DNA from: Carallia brachiata
Taxonomy: Eukaryota > Streptophyta > Magnoliopsida > Malpighiales > Rhizophoraceae
Assembly: GCA_021464245.1 (NCBI GenBank)
Contig: JADCRB010000037.1
Span: forward strand, 1,256,056-1,320,055
Length of the DNA stretch: 64,000 bases
Direction: 5' to 3'
This document shows, one piece after another, positions 23,801 through 35,196 of the stretch. Within the stretch, counting starts at the first letter, position 1, and the number at the start of each line of letters is the position of its first letter. The notes under the pieces were generated by a model. The model made no database searches. It was not told the origin of the DNA and was given only the letters and a program-made list of their open reading frames with translations. Made by a program: the position numbers and the translations under genes.

Positions 23801-24640
23801 GATTTATGACTCCGAATCCACATCTTCCGATGAACACCTCTAAGCAATTACAACTTCACCTCGAATTTGATCACATTCAATTACTTTCCATAGATTATCA
23901 ATGTGAAGGATTTCCTTTTCCACCATAATGTGAGGCTTCATTTCATCTTGTCTAATGCAGTTTTTACTCATAAAACGGCACTTAATCAAGTCAACATCAA
24001 GAATGGTGCCTGTTGTTCAACATCAAGTCGATATTCGACCACATTATATCATTGTTCTATGACACTATAACATCTGCGTGCGCTTATTGCAGAATTGTCT
24101 TTTGTTGTTTTTAATCAATGGTGGAAGAGTGAATTATTGCATTTTTATGTGTGATCTGGATACAAAATGGAAGCAGTGTGCCAAAGGATGCTGCTATCGT
24201 TAATTTTTGCGTAGAAAGTTAAAAATTTAGGAAAATATTCTTGCTGCGGATGGTTGACTCTCATCCTGGAGAAAATTATAACTTGTATCTGAAAGATTAT
24301 GGGGTTACCATGACACAAACATTGACAAAAGTGGAAAACTCTGTTTTTATCTTTTGTTGGATTTGATGAACACTCTGATATTACTACTTATTTAACTATA
24401 AGATGTGTTCTCATATCTTTTGTTGATGTTGGGATATGTTCTTATGCCACTTGTTAGCTTTGGGTGCTACATTTTTCATGAGAGATTGAAGCAGTTTTGG
24501 AGTATAGAAAGATTCTCTTAAATGAATATTTGCTTCACTACTTTGATTGCCTTCTTTTGGGCTTCTTTTTCATTACATATTTTTCTCCCTTCATGCTTTC
24601 CTCTATTCTTTTCTTCTGTACACGTTTTTTTTTCTCTTTT
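20876..24640. other. Repeat-rich spacer
   Basis: No functional gene is recognised. An (ATA)n microsatellite sits near 22304-22330. Around 22600-22760 and 23100-23300 there is G/C-biased text built on GGATTGGAT/ATCCAATC words, typical of decayed hAT-like elements. Near 21510-21620 there is similar text with ACCCGACC-like words. From about 23716 a short coding-like frame (IECYTVQLSEVLRRYFFHGG) appears and is soon interrupted by stops. It may be a gene relic, but I cannot name it. Confidence 0.35.
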
Positions 24641-24649
24641 TTTTCCCTC

Positions 24650-25090
24650 AACATTTTTTCGACGGAAAAGTTGTAATTTCATTAACAATAAAGATCAGCA
24701 AACAAAAGACAACAAAGTTAAGTCGGATGGTTCCTAATCTAGTCCATAAGATAGGATTCAGTCTGGACTGAATTGCCACCCAATCCACAAACTCATTAGC
24801 TGTCCTACAAATAACATAGCAAATACAGGGATACATAATATCCAAAAGCTTTCTGATATCTCCTAAAATTGGTGCAAAGGACCAAGGCCAATGGGTAGGC
24901 TTCTCTGCCAATGATCTACGAACCTCCAGAGAGTCAGTTTCAATGAGGAAGTTCTTCCCTTAACATAGGCTTCCTTATAGGGTACATTATATGGATAGTC
25001 TTGCAAGAGACCTTTTATACCTTCCGAGACCCACATATTTGTCCTTATTGATCGCGTAGTCTTTCTATAAATGAATCCTAAAAGCATCCT
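24650..25090 (-). mobile_element. Decayed 3' end of a non-LTR (LINE) retrotransposon
   Basis: On the minus strand two overlapping frames together read like the C-terminal RNase H-like domain of plant LINEs. One shows ETDSLEV-like text (partly in the neighbouring frame) followed by a helix and ICRTANEFVDWVA, matching the family pattern E-x-DS-LEVV ... REAN-xxADxLA. The element ends with LNFVVFCLLIFIVNEITTF and then an A-rich tail on the minus strand. The coding frame is broken at least once. No reverse transcriptase is present, so the copy is 5'-truncated. Confidence 0.5.
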
Positions 25091-25099
25091 AAAACAATC

Positions 25100-25900
25100 T
25101 CTTTGTTTTTTTTTTTTTTTTTGGTTTTCAAACTTTCATTATGGACATGACCATCTTCTCAAGTTCATGCACCCAAATTTCTAGGTTCCTTAGATATGAA
25201 CTTTAGAGTTCATGTATCTGGACTTTTATTAGGTTCAATAATTACATTTCAACACCTTTCCTTTGTTTTTTAAATTGACTCGTACAGCTATGATGGTGGT
25301 CATAGTATAGTGACCCTTGTTTTTTTTGATGTGAAACTCGATATAATATATGTCATAATTGCCATGATAATGACTGCCAATTTCGCACTTGCACTCGGAG
25401 ATATGCATATTTTGATGATATGTATCTCAATGACGAGTGGCGTGACAAAAGTAGCTCGCCGTGATGGGAATAAACTGGAAATGAAAGAGCTTGGAGAAGG
25501 TCCTGAAGAGGATAAAAATCAAGGAATTCTACTATATAGATGTATTTTAGTTAATGTTAAAGCACCTATTTAATTCACTTGGTTATATATAATACCTTTT
25601 TTTATCAAAATTGTGTCATTTAATGATTCATATAATTTTAATTTCACCTCAAAAATCAAATAGAGGAATATTGTTATGCAAAGAGGTGAATTTGAAAGGG
25701 AAAAAATCTAAAAGGGAGCCTCATTTAGTTATTGCGTTTTGACAGCGATCTATAATGGTTATTTATTCTATGTTATGAAAACTCAGCTGGTCAGTGCCAT
25801 ACGTAACCGTCCAGTGGGAATAAGGAAGGCGGCAGCCAGGGCAGGTCAGAGCAGTAATAGACGCCACCTCCACCTCCTAGCTAACGCGGCGCAGCTAATT
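25100..25900. other. Intergenic DNA upstream of the small Cys/His protein gene
   Basis: Contains a poly-T run near 25107-25122 and an 87-codon open frame (25310-25573) with no recognisable homologue. I do not call that frame a gene. Confidence 0.35.
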
Positions 25901-26365
25901 CGATCAACAAAGCCTTAAATAGCATTAGCAGGCGTTAATTCTAAAGAGATCAGAGAAACCCAAAATTTCTCTTCGTCTCTCCTCCCTCCAAGGCTAGCTC
26001 AACCGAATTTCTAACGTGTTTATTGCTTCCGTCGTGGTCTCCGGGGATATTTACAGGGGAATTGACCTTGTCTGACCGTCCTGCTCCTTTGAAAACCAAA
26101 TCAAGTCTCTATCAGCTCTGTTTCTTCTTGCAGCAGTCTATCTTTTCCGACAAGAGTACAAGGTTTGGTCCCTATTTCATCTCGTCTTCGTTCAAATTCT
26201 TTCTTTCTTCAACGATAAAACTTACTTACGTTCAATCTTTCTTTTTTCTTTGTTTTTTCTGATGGGCATATTGGCAAATTCACTGGTGCTTATGAATTCT
26301 GGTAATGAAGCTCTTTATTTTTCTCTTTGAATTAATAGCTACAACTGCGAGTCAAAAGGTAAATC

Positions 26366-26593
26366 ATGCATAGTCGTCGTCGTCGTCGTCATCAACGGCG
26401 CCACCAACAGGATGATGGAGAGAGCCCGTATGATGATCCGATGTTAGGCTGTTGTTGCTGCCCTTGTTCCCTGATGGCTGCTGCCGTGTTCCGGGGGTTT
26501 CGGAGATGTTGGCGTGCTGCTTGTTATCCTCCCTTGCAGTGGTTTGGATTGGACGAGAGATTACACAACCATCACCACCACCGGCATTTCTGA
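26366..26593 (+). CDS. Small Arg-, Cys- and His-rich protein (75 aa), unknown function
   Basis: Encodes 75 residues in three blocks. The basic head is MHSRRRRRHQRRHQQ. The core, around residues 27-55, contains CCCCPCSL, a short hydrophobic stretch (MAAAVFRGFRRCWRAACY) and WFGLDE. The tail is histidine-rich (HNHHHHRHF). I recall small plant proteins with the same order (CCCC-P-C, then RGxxRCxxxACYPxxQ/W-FGxDE, then HHHH-HF), which supports a real gene, but no function is known to me. The upstream region looks like a promoter and leader: C/T-rich text at 25960-26000 and a probable leader intron before the ATG. The Cys cluster with a hydrophobic patch suggests membrane attachment by palmitoylation or metal binding. 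Both are inference. Confidence 0.6.
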   Translation: MHSRRRRRHQRRHQQDDGESPYDDPMLGCCCCPCSLMAAAVFRGFRRCWRAACYPPLQWFGLDERLHNHHHHRHF

Positions 26594-26689
26594 TTAATGA
26601 CATCAAAGTGTTGGATAGTTCCATTCGAAGAAAAATAATGAACTGTTAGATGCAGGAAGATGTCCACGTGTGCTACATAGTATTCCGCT

Positions 26690-26704
26690 CCCCCCCCCCC
26701 CCCC
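26690..26704. repeat. Poly-C tract
   Basis: An uninterrupted run of about 15 C residues just downstream of the small Cys/His protein gene. The minus strand is therefore poly-G, able to form four-stranded DNA and prone to length errors. Confidence 0.8.
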
Positions 26705-29040
26705 GCCGGCTTTTTTTTCCTGCCATAATTGACTTTCCAATTTTGATTTCTTAATGGCTTGGAATTTGTCGGTAATCTACCTGCAAGTATGGTTCTAGAT
26801 TAATTAAGTACACTATAGTAGTAATTTTCTGAAACATAAAAAAAAATTTGATTGTGTAGCACTTTCACTCATAACACTTTGAATTACTCTTTTCTTTATA
26901 TTAATCTTAAAATGGAATTGTTTTAAGAGTTATAACCCACTAAATTCTTAACTGCATATGCATTGATTAAAAACCCCCCCTTAAAATAAAAAGGTCCAAT
27001 CTTGGTTGAGTAATAGCCTTATCGGGTTGAATTTTGTCAATTACAAGTGTCAACTTGTTTAATAAATGAGTTTAAAAATAAAATTTAGTGTAATTATTAT
27101 TTAATAACGAGCTGAATTTGAGTTTAAATCAAGTTTGTTATTGATGAATTATATTATTTAATTTAATAATATTAACAAAATAATTATATTTAAATAATTT
27201 TGTTATTATTCATAAAATAAAAGTACAAAAAATATTTATTTAAATAAAACTAATTAATTAAAAATAAATATTTAATTTTAATATATGAATATAATATATG
27301 TAACAAATAATTCTAAAAATAAATATAATGAAATTACTTTTACGACCTAATATATCTGTTTATATAAATAAATTTTTAAACGAATTATTACGAATTTAAA
27401 ATTTGTGTATCACTCTTTAAACTAAATGAATGATTTTAAATCGAACTCCTATTCAGTGGAGCACTTATGAAACTAAACTATTAAATTTTTAATACATATT
27501 TCGACTTATTTACAGTCTTAATCCAGTAGATCTAAAATATTTAATGAATTCACTTCATTTTGTTGATCAGAATAATAACGTTCACTACAATGTAAACATT
27601 TTTTTTTAAAAAAAGAAAAGATATTCAAGGACAGAAAACAGGTGCCCCACGTTGTCCGCAAAGTACAAACTAAACTACAGTCCAAATCCGGAGGAATCGT
27701 CAGTAACATGTGAAATGGTGCTCTCGCACGTTTTACGAAACACGTGGATTACATGTTGAAGATAGCTCCATCAGGGGTCCCACAATTATTAAATGCAATC
27801 ACAGCCATTCATTAGGATTGGTCCGATTGGATAATGACGATGATAATAACACGCCTGTCGTTAGCAGTTGGAGCTGGCGAATCTTTTTCTCATAATTAGA
27901 AAAAATATAATTTACCTTTTAAATAATATACAGCCAATTCATTTATTTGATAATACTTTTTTTTTCCTAATCCTTACTTCTCGAATTAGAAGTCTCAATT
28001 TTTCAATGATCATGCTTAGAGTGGGTCTTCTAATATTCTTTTTTTAAGTATAATCAAATAATTTTACGTAATTAATTTTAAAATAATTATACAACCTTAT
28101 TAATAATATTTTATAATTTATTTATTTATTTATTTATTCTTAAATTTAATAATTCAATAATTTATATCATTTTATAACTATTTTAAAATTATTTAAGTAA
28201 AAGTATGAAACTTTTACCTTTTTAAAAAAAATTTCTATTATAATGCCTCTCTCAAGTTCCGACCTTTAAATTTAAAGTATTTGTTAATTTCACTTTATTT
28301 TTTAATAAGTAAAATATACTTTTAATCTTACATTATATAAATATAGTTTTTAATTTTTTAAACTTTCCGAACCTTCCTTTTTTAAAAAAAAAAGACTTTC
28401 CTTTTTCCTTTTTTTTTCCGAATGGGAAAGGGAGTTCGGTGATAATTGGAGATATCGCCAGAAAAAACTAGCCAACGACCATCCTTTCCTATTTATTCCA
28501 CCTTTTACTTTTTATGAAATTAAATTTAAACTTTTATAAATTGAATATTAGATCCTTTTCTTTACTAGAATTCTAGAATAAAATTGACACGTTCTTTCAT
28601 AGCTTCCGTGCAAAATTCTACTAACTAGCTAAGCCAACTTTAGATTCAAACTAATAATAATACTACGATAATATAAATTATTAAATAAATTTTTTAAAAA
28701 TGTGGTTAAGAAATTCTGTGCCTGCTAAAGTTGGTAGTGATGCTTAATTTTTTGTTTGCCCATATACTAGTTTGAGTTTTTTTTTAATATTTTTAGACGT
28801 ACAAATATAATCACTAACACAATCATAATACACTTAAAAAAAAAAACTCTAAATTTTTAAGAAACTTATTATGAACAGTCACTTTTTACTTTCTCTTTTA
28901 CAGACATTAATTACAAATCAATATATCAACATTTTTCAATGATATTTCTGTAATATTTTTGACATTCAACTTTTTGATAACCAATAAACACTTATCACGT
29001 AAATAACAATTATAAATTAAAAAATAAAAATAATTGTTAC
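26705..29040. other. AT-rich intergenic DNA
   Basis: No gene is recognised. The stretch 28045-28205 has inverted-repeat texture (TTTTAAAATAATTATA near the left, TATTTTAAAATTATTT near the right) and may be an AT-rich MITE. Confidence 0.35.
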
Positions 29041-29300
29041 TAATATTTCTCAATTTTTATATATTGCTGCTTGATAGTATATATATGTGGTTTTTTAACT
29101 TTTGTTTTTTTTGACAAATTATTATGGTCATGGGCATACCTTGAATTGGTCGGATTTGTCGTTTTCTGTTATGTTTTTCCCTTAATGTCTAAGTTTCAAG
29201 TCGTCGTCCAGAGTCTACTGTGCTGTACAGGCTTGTCATTGGGGAAGAGGTGTCGTCGAAACAGAGTTTGGTTTTGAATTGAAACACAGACAAAATTAAG

Positions 29301-32300
29301 ATGAGAGAAAAGGTGGGAATTTTTTGGGTGGGTTTGTTATGGGTATTGTTGGAGCTATGTGGGTCTTGCTTGGGTAGGTTCGTGGTGGAGAAGAACAGCT
29401 TGAAAGTCACGTCGCCGGATTCATTGAAAGGAGTTTATGAATGTGCGATCGGAAATTTTGGGGTTCCCCAGTACGGTGGCACTCTGGTTGGCACTGTTGT
29501 TTATCCTAAAGCCAATCACAAGGCTTGCAAGAGCTTCGAACAGTCCGATGTCTCCTTCAAATCTGAAGCCGGCTGCCTTCCCACGTTTTTTCTTGTCGAT
29601 CGAGGAGGTTTCTCTTCTTAAACTTTTACTTCGTCGCCGGTTTTTTTTCTTTTCAATTTTTAGTTGTTGTTCTTTTTTTTTCTTTCCTTTTTTTTTTTTT
29701 TTTCCAGTTTAGTTGTACTCTAAATTTATTATGCATTATAAAGTTTATTTTGTGTTTTTATTTGAATTTGGTGATGTTTGCGTAGTGGTAGTTGGTATTA
29801 TAAATATGGGATGTTGCGATTTGGTAATTTTTCTGGTTAAGTATCCGATGGCTTTTTTTTTTTTTTTTTTTGGGTCTTTAGTATTTAATGGCTTTTAGTT
29901 CTTGGAAAGGGAAAATTTTTGGAAAGTTTGGTTAAATTTTCAACTTGTGGGTGTTGAGCTATATATAAAGTTCTCATTTGATTGTGAATCGTTAAAACGC
30001 AAGCGGGCTTTAATCGGTAGGGGTCAATTTGATGAAAAAATCGTGCATTTATTCTGATGAACTGATTGTGTGAGGGCATACTTATAGGTGTTGTTGTTGC
30101 CGCATGATTAAACCGCACCTTTTCATCACAAGATTTCTGTCCTTGCAGATTGTTACTTCGCCTTGAAGGCATGGAATGCACAGAAGCTTGGAGCTTCGGC
30201 TATTCTTGTCGCAGATGACAGGACTGAGCCATTGATCACCATGGACACACCTGAAGAAGAGAATGAAAATGCTGATTATTTACAAAACATCACTATCCCC
30301 TCTGCTCTCATTAGCAAATCTCTGGGGGATGATATTAAGAAAGCTTTATCTGCTGGGGAGATGATTAACTTGAATCTTGATTGGACCGAGGCTCTTCCAC
30401 ATCCTGATGAGCGGGTTGAGTATGAGTTCTGGACAAATAGCAATGATGAGTGTGGACCAAAATGTGAATCCCAGATTGAATTTGTCAAGAACTTCAAAGG
30501 TGCAGCTCAGATACTTGAGCGGAAGGGATATACTCAGTTCACTCCACACTATATAACATGGTATTGCCCAGAGGTCTTCATTCGTACTAAACAGTGCAAG
30601 TCCCAGTGCATCAACCATGGGAGGTACTGTGCTCCAGATCCCGAGCAAGATTTTAGCAGAGGTTATGAAGGAAAAGATGTTGTGGTTCAAAATCTACGCC
30701 AGATTTGCTTCTTTAAAGTGGCTAATGAAAGTGGGAAGCCATGGCTTTGGTGGGACTATGTCACTGACTTTGCAATTCGTTGCCCAATGAAAGATAAGAA
30801 ATATACAAAAGAATGTGCGGATCAAGTTATTCAATCTCTTGGTAGGTTTTTGTTTTCTCTATTCTCGTGGATGCTATGTTAACTGTCTTAATTTACTTAT
30901 GTTAATTTTAATTCTGTGTGATGAGTTCTACCTGCTTATTCTTCACATTGGCCGAGAAAGTTTATGCTGATTTTTTTTAGACCACATGACTGGTGGCCTA
31001 TGCTATTCTTTTTTAGATTCATTCTTTGAATTCTGTAAAAATGGCTGCTACCATCTGTTCCATAAAAAAGAAGGGAAGCATTTATTATTATTTTTTTCTT
31101 GCTGTGGTGTTAGACTTGATTTATGCTGCGAGTAGATAACAGCATGCTTCTAACAATTTTTCTGTACATTTACTTTAGGGGTTAATCTCAAGAAGATAGA
31201 TGAATGCATAGGAGACCCTGAGGCGGATGCAGAAAATGCAGTTCTTAAAGCTGAACAGGAGACACAGGTTGGGTTCCTAGAATAGTCATTTGTTTCAAAT
31301 TCAATTTTTCCCTTCTTTAGAAAGATATATTTGCTTAGACTGCTGTTGACTTTTGTATTTGCAATTCTGGATTCAGATTGGAAAAGGCTCTCGAGGAGAT
31401 GTGACTATATTGCCAACTCTTGTTGTAAACAACAGACAGTATAGAGGTTTGAAATGAACACATCTGCAGCACTGGTTAGCTACTGGAATGCATGCATTGG
31501 AATTCTGACTTTGGTTTTCACTTTTTATAGGAAAGTTGGACAAAGGAGCAGTTCTCACGGCTGTCTGCTCTGGCTTCCAAGAGACAACAGAGCCAACCAT
31601 ATGTCTGACCGAAGGTTATTATCTTTCCTACAGTTTTTACAATTGAATTCAAAGTCTGTCCTTTTCTCTTCATGACTTTTGGCTTTTACCAATGTGTTCT
31701 CTATCCAGGTCTGCCATTGCACTTCCTCAGAGAATGCTTGTGTTACTTGCCCACATGGGGAAAATAAAATGCTGTCTCTTTTATCTTAAATACTGAAATG
31801 CTTGAATTTCCTTTTCCACTATCAATGGACTGTTTAGTTTGGAATCTTTGAAAGATAACTAGTATGCACATATTATAACAAAGCTGATTTTCTGGGTAAA
31901 GACTTACAATGACGGCATTCATGGTTGCTTCTTGATCTGCAGACATAGAAACGAATGAGTGTTTGGAAAACAATGGTGGATGCTGGCAGGACAAGGCTGC
32001 TAACCTTACTGCTTGCAAGGTATATACATTTCTCTCAACCATTGCCAGCAACAGTGTTCCTGTGAAAAATATTAGTTCTAAGTTCAATACTCTTTCTGGA
32101 CCTGTAAATTTCGTAGGATACTTTTCGCGGTAGAGTATGTGAATGTCCCGTGGTACAAGGTGTGAAATTTACTGGGGATGGATATACTAATTGTAAAGGT
32201 AATGCTTTCCCCGCCGTTCAAGCTTTGATCATATGCTTATCCCATGACAATTTCGGAATTTTATTAATGGAAATCATCTTCTCAGTGATCATGGATATAC

Positions 32301-32539
32301 TCATTTTAATTTATTAAGTTAATATCTTAGACATGAATAATTTCATTTAGGGATATGCATCATTTCCTTCGATTAATTTTTGCCTAAAGCGTAGAGATTG
32401 TTGCGCTAAGGGCCTAAAAGGTGTTACTCTGGTCATGTCAGAGATCAGGCCAATCTACTATATGCCACATGAAGGAGGTTCTCAGCTGAAACATTCTCAA
32501 CTAATTCCTTTGCTTGCCACATGATAACTCTGGCATCGC

Positions 32540-32571
<32 letters not shown>

Positions 32572-34230
32572 TGAGAGGGAGAGTCATAAGTTGGTGTTAC
32601 AGTGGAGTTTGGATAGAACTTAATAAAGCTTTTTTTTTTTCCTTTAATAATATAGAAAAAAAGGCGACTTTCGAACTACTTGGTGAGCTACAAGTGAGAT
32701 TGTCCAGTGTTGTATGCCAAAATCACCATTCCCACCTTTTGCAATCATGTGTGGTTATTTTCCATAAGCATTAATGATTCTGCTTATTTGGTCAGCAGCT
32801 TCAGGTTCTTTACGGTGTGAGATTAACAATGGAGGATGTTGGAAGAAAACCCAAGATGGTAGAACTTACTCTGCTTGCAGTGTAAGTATTCACTCCAACC
32901 TTAATGAACTCATTCATATCTATCTATTTCTACTTATTTCATGACAGATGTAACAAATATTCAACCGGGATTTTCAGGAGGATCATTTAAATGGTTGCAA
33001 ATGTCCTCCAGGATTCAAGGGTGATGGTTTCAAAACCTGCGAAGGTACCCTTGGCCACCCTTCGTTATTCCATTTTGACATCATAACTGACATACTATTT
33101 GGAGTCTGGAATCTATCAATCACCTGACAAGATTTTTTGTTTTTCTCTACATGGTTCTGCGGAAACATTGTGTTTTAAGTTCATTTTAACATCAAAAATT
33201 CCACGTGTTCTTTTAGTGGTGTACCATACAAGATGCTCCATTCTAAGGAATCACAATTAATCATCTTTTTGCTGATAGCTGAACCTGCCAGCCCATATCC
33301 TAGATGTGGAATATTTGCTTGTGGCAACAAGCTAATTGTGTGCCCATCTTCTTTATACTCTTGCCTATGTTCCAGATGTGGATGAGTGCAAAGAGAAGCT
33401 GGCATGCAATTGCCCAGAATGCAAATGCAAGAATACCTGGGGTAGTTATGAGTGCAGCTGTGGTGGTGGTTTATTGTATATGCGAGAACATGACACGTGC
33501 ATAGGTGAGTATCTGTGGAGTGCTTTTGTTTCTGTTGTTCAAGAAAACAGTTTAAGATTCTGTTGCCCAAATTTATTATTGCCGTGTAAATATTGCCATC
33601 TTTTCAAGACTTGTTATTGGTTTTCTATTTAGACTTCATTCCGCCTGGCTTTGCTTTCAATTCTACTTCATGGATGATGTACAGGAAAAATACATCTTTT
33701 CTGTTAAACTCAATAAACGATCTCAATTTTTTAAAAACCCAATTGGCTAGGGTCTACGTGTGCTTATTGTATTTGCTTATTGAAATTTTCAATGTTACAT
33801 AGCGGTATTATTTCTTGTATTTGCCGCTGCTGAAGCTTTATGTAACATGTTTCAGGTACAGAATCTAGCAGAGAACTTAGCTGGAGCTTTGTCTGGGTTA
33901 TAATTCTTGGCTTAGCTTTTGCTGGAGTTGCTGGATATGCAGTTTACAAATACAGAATCCGGGTATGTGCTCTAGGACTTCCACTTGTTCCTTATTGGCT
34001 GGCTCGAATGAGGGAAAAAAGTTCAAATCTAGATGTGGAAAATAGTTCAATGATTGACGTAGCTACTTTTGGTGGCTGATAAGTCATAATAGTGTACTGA
34101 ATTGCAAGAATCCGAAACTGCCTTGCAGAGATACATGGATTCAGAGATACGAGCTATCATGGCACAGTACATGCCATTGGATGGTCAAGAGGAGATCCCT
34201 GTTCATCATGCTCCCCGCAGAGATATCTGA
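29301..34230 (+). CDS. VSR: Vacuolar sorting receptor (BP-80/VSR family)
   Basis: Type I membrane receptor that sorts soluble cargo to the plant vacuole. Twelve exons: 29301-29607, 30149-30841, 31179-31267, 31377-31446, 31531-31614, 31943-32019, 32117-32198, 32799-32881, 32978-33044, 33376-33504, 33856-33962 and 34129-34230. All phases agree, giving 629 residues, normal for the family. In order: signal peptide ([18 protein letters not shown]), a protease-associated-type ligand domain beginning [16 protein letters not shown], the central cysteine-rich region ([25 protein letters not shown]), EGF-like repeats ([27 protein letters not shown]), one transmembrane helix ([21 protein letters not shown]), and a short cytosolic tail with the tyrosine sorting signal YMPL. 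Closest by memory to Arabidopsis VSR3/VSR4. Which paralogue is not resolved. It is convergent with the FAX3-like gene. Confidence 0.95.
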
Positions 34231-35196
34231 AGTTGTGGCCGCATCCTGAAAGAGTACAGAAATGATATTTCCAAATTCCAACGTGCTCGCAGCCAACATA
34301 TAATTTGGCTGGCGATGGGGCAGCAATATCTTTATTGGCCGCAACCATCTATGCCTGATCAGTACTTTGTTACTGCTTCTTAGTCTTAACACTTTGTATC
34401 TATAAGGTGTACGTTACAAGGGTTGCATGCTTTTCAATAGCAGAGGATATGTTACATCGATGTTAGAATTTAATGGGTTTTTATTTTGTGGCTTGATGTG
34501 TTGAATTAACCTCCTGACTTGTTTATGATTCGTGTTTTTCTCTTTGAATTTCCGTTTCTCCCGGTGCTGCATGTGAAATTCTGCACTGGGCAGGATATCC
34601 GTACATGGCACAAGGGGGCTTCTTGTTCATTAGTGTGCCTGTTAACTGGCAAGTTTGCATAGGATATCTCATACCTGTAAACAATGTCCCACGGCAAATG
34701 GAAAAATTAATTTTGGTACAAAGCTTGGCTAAGCGTTCCGTTCCGTTTGTCTGTCTGTCGTCCTGAATGGACCACACGATGGCATATATAATCATCACAT
34801 TGAGCAGTAGCAGCAGCAACTAAAAGATGGACTCATGATAACGTTCATAAAGGAGGCCATCTTTTGGCTGCATAAGTTTCTACGTTGCATGTTGCATCTT
34901 TTTATTATAGTCGACGAAAAAACTCGATAGTCAAGCCATTATTAAATAAATACTGATACAAACCTGCGAAAGGGTGATAGTATGCAATTCTCACCTTTTT
35001 AGGAAAGAAAAAGAACAGCATTAGAGGAAAAGCCCAACTTCAAACATCCAACCGCTGGTAGTCTTAGCAATCTTCTCTAAAATCCTCTTCCTGCAATCAC
35101 ATGGTTCCTGTTGAGTAATATAACTTCCGCTTCTAGGCTTCTAGCACAGAGGACTGGCCACACTGGTGAAAACTTGGCATGATAAGAGGGAATATG
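34231..35196. other. Convergent 3' ends of the VSR and FAX3-like genes
   Basis: About 970 bases between two facing stop codons, likely holding both 3' UTRs. No other gene is seen. Confidence 0.5.

Noticed and set aside
23716..23935. Coding-like text (VLRRYFFHGGGEGLYATKIY) followed by stops
   Set aside because: Possibly a gene relic, but I could not name a family or follow it further. Mentioned only in the spacer entry.
25310..25573. 87-codon plus-strand frame
   Set aside because: No recognisable domain, no promoter or splice context.
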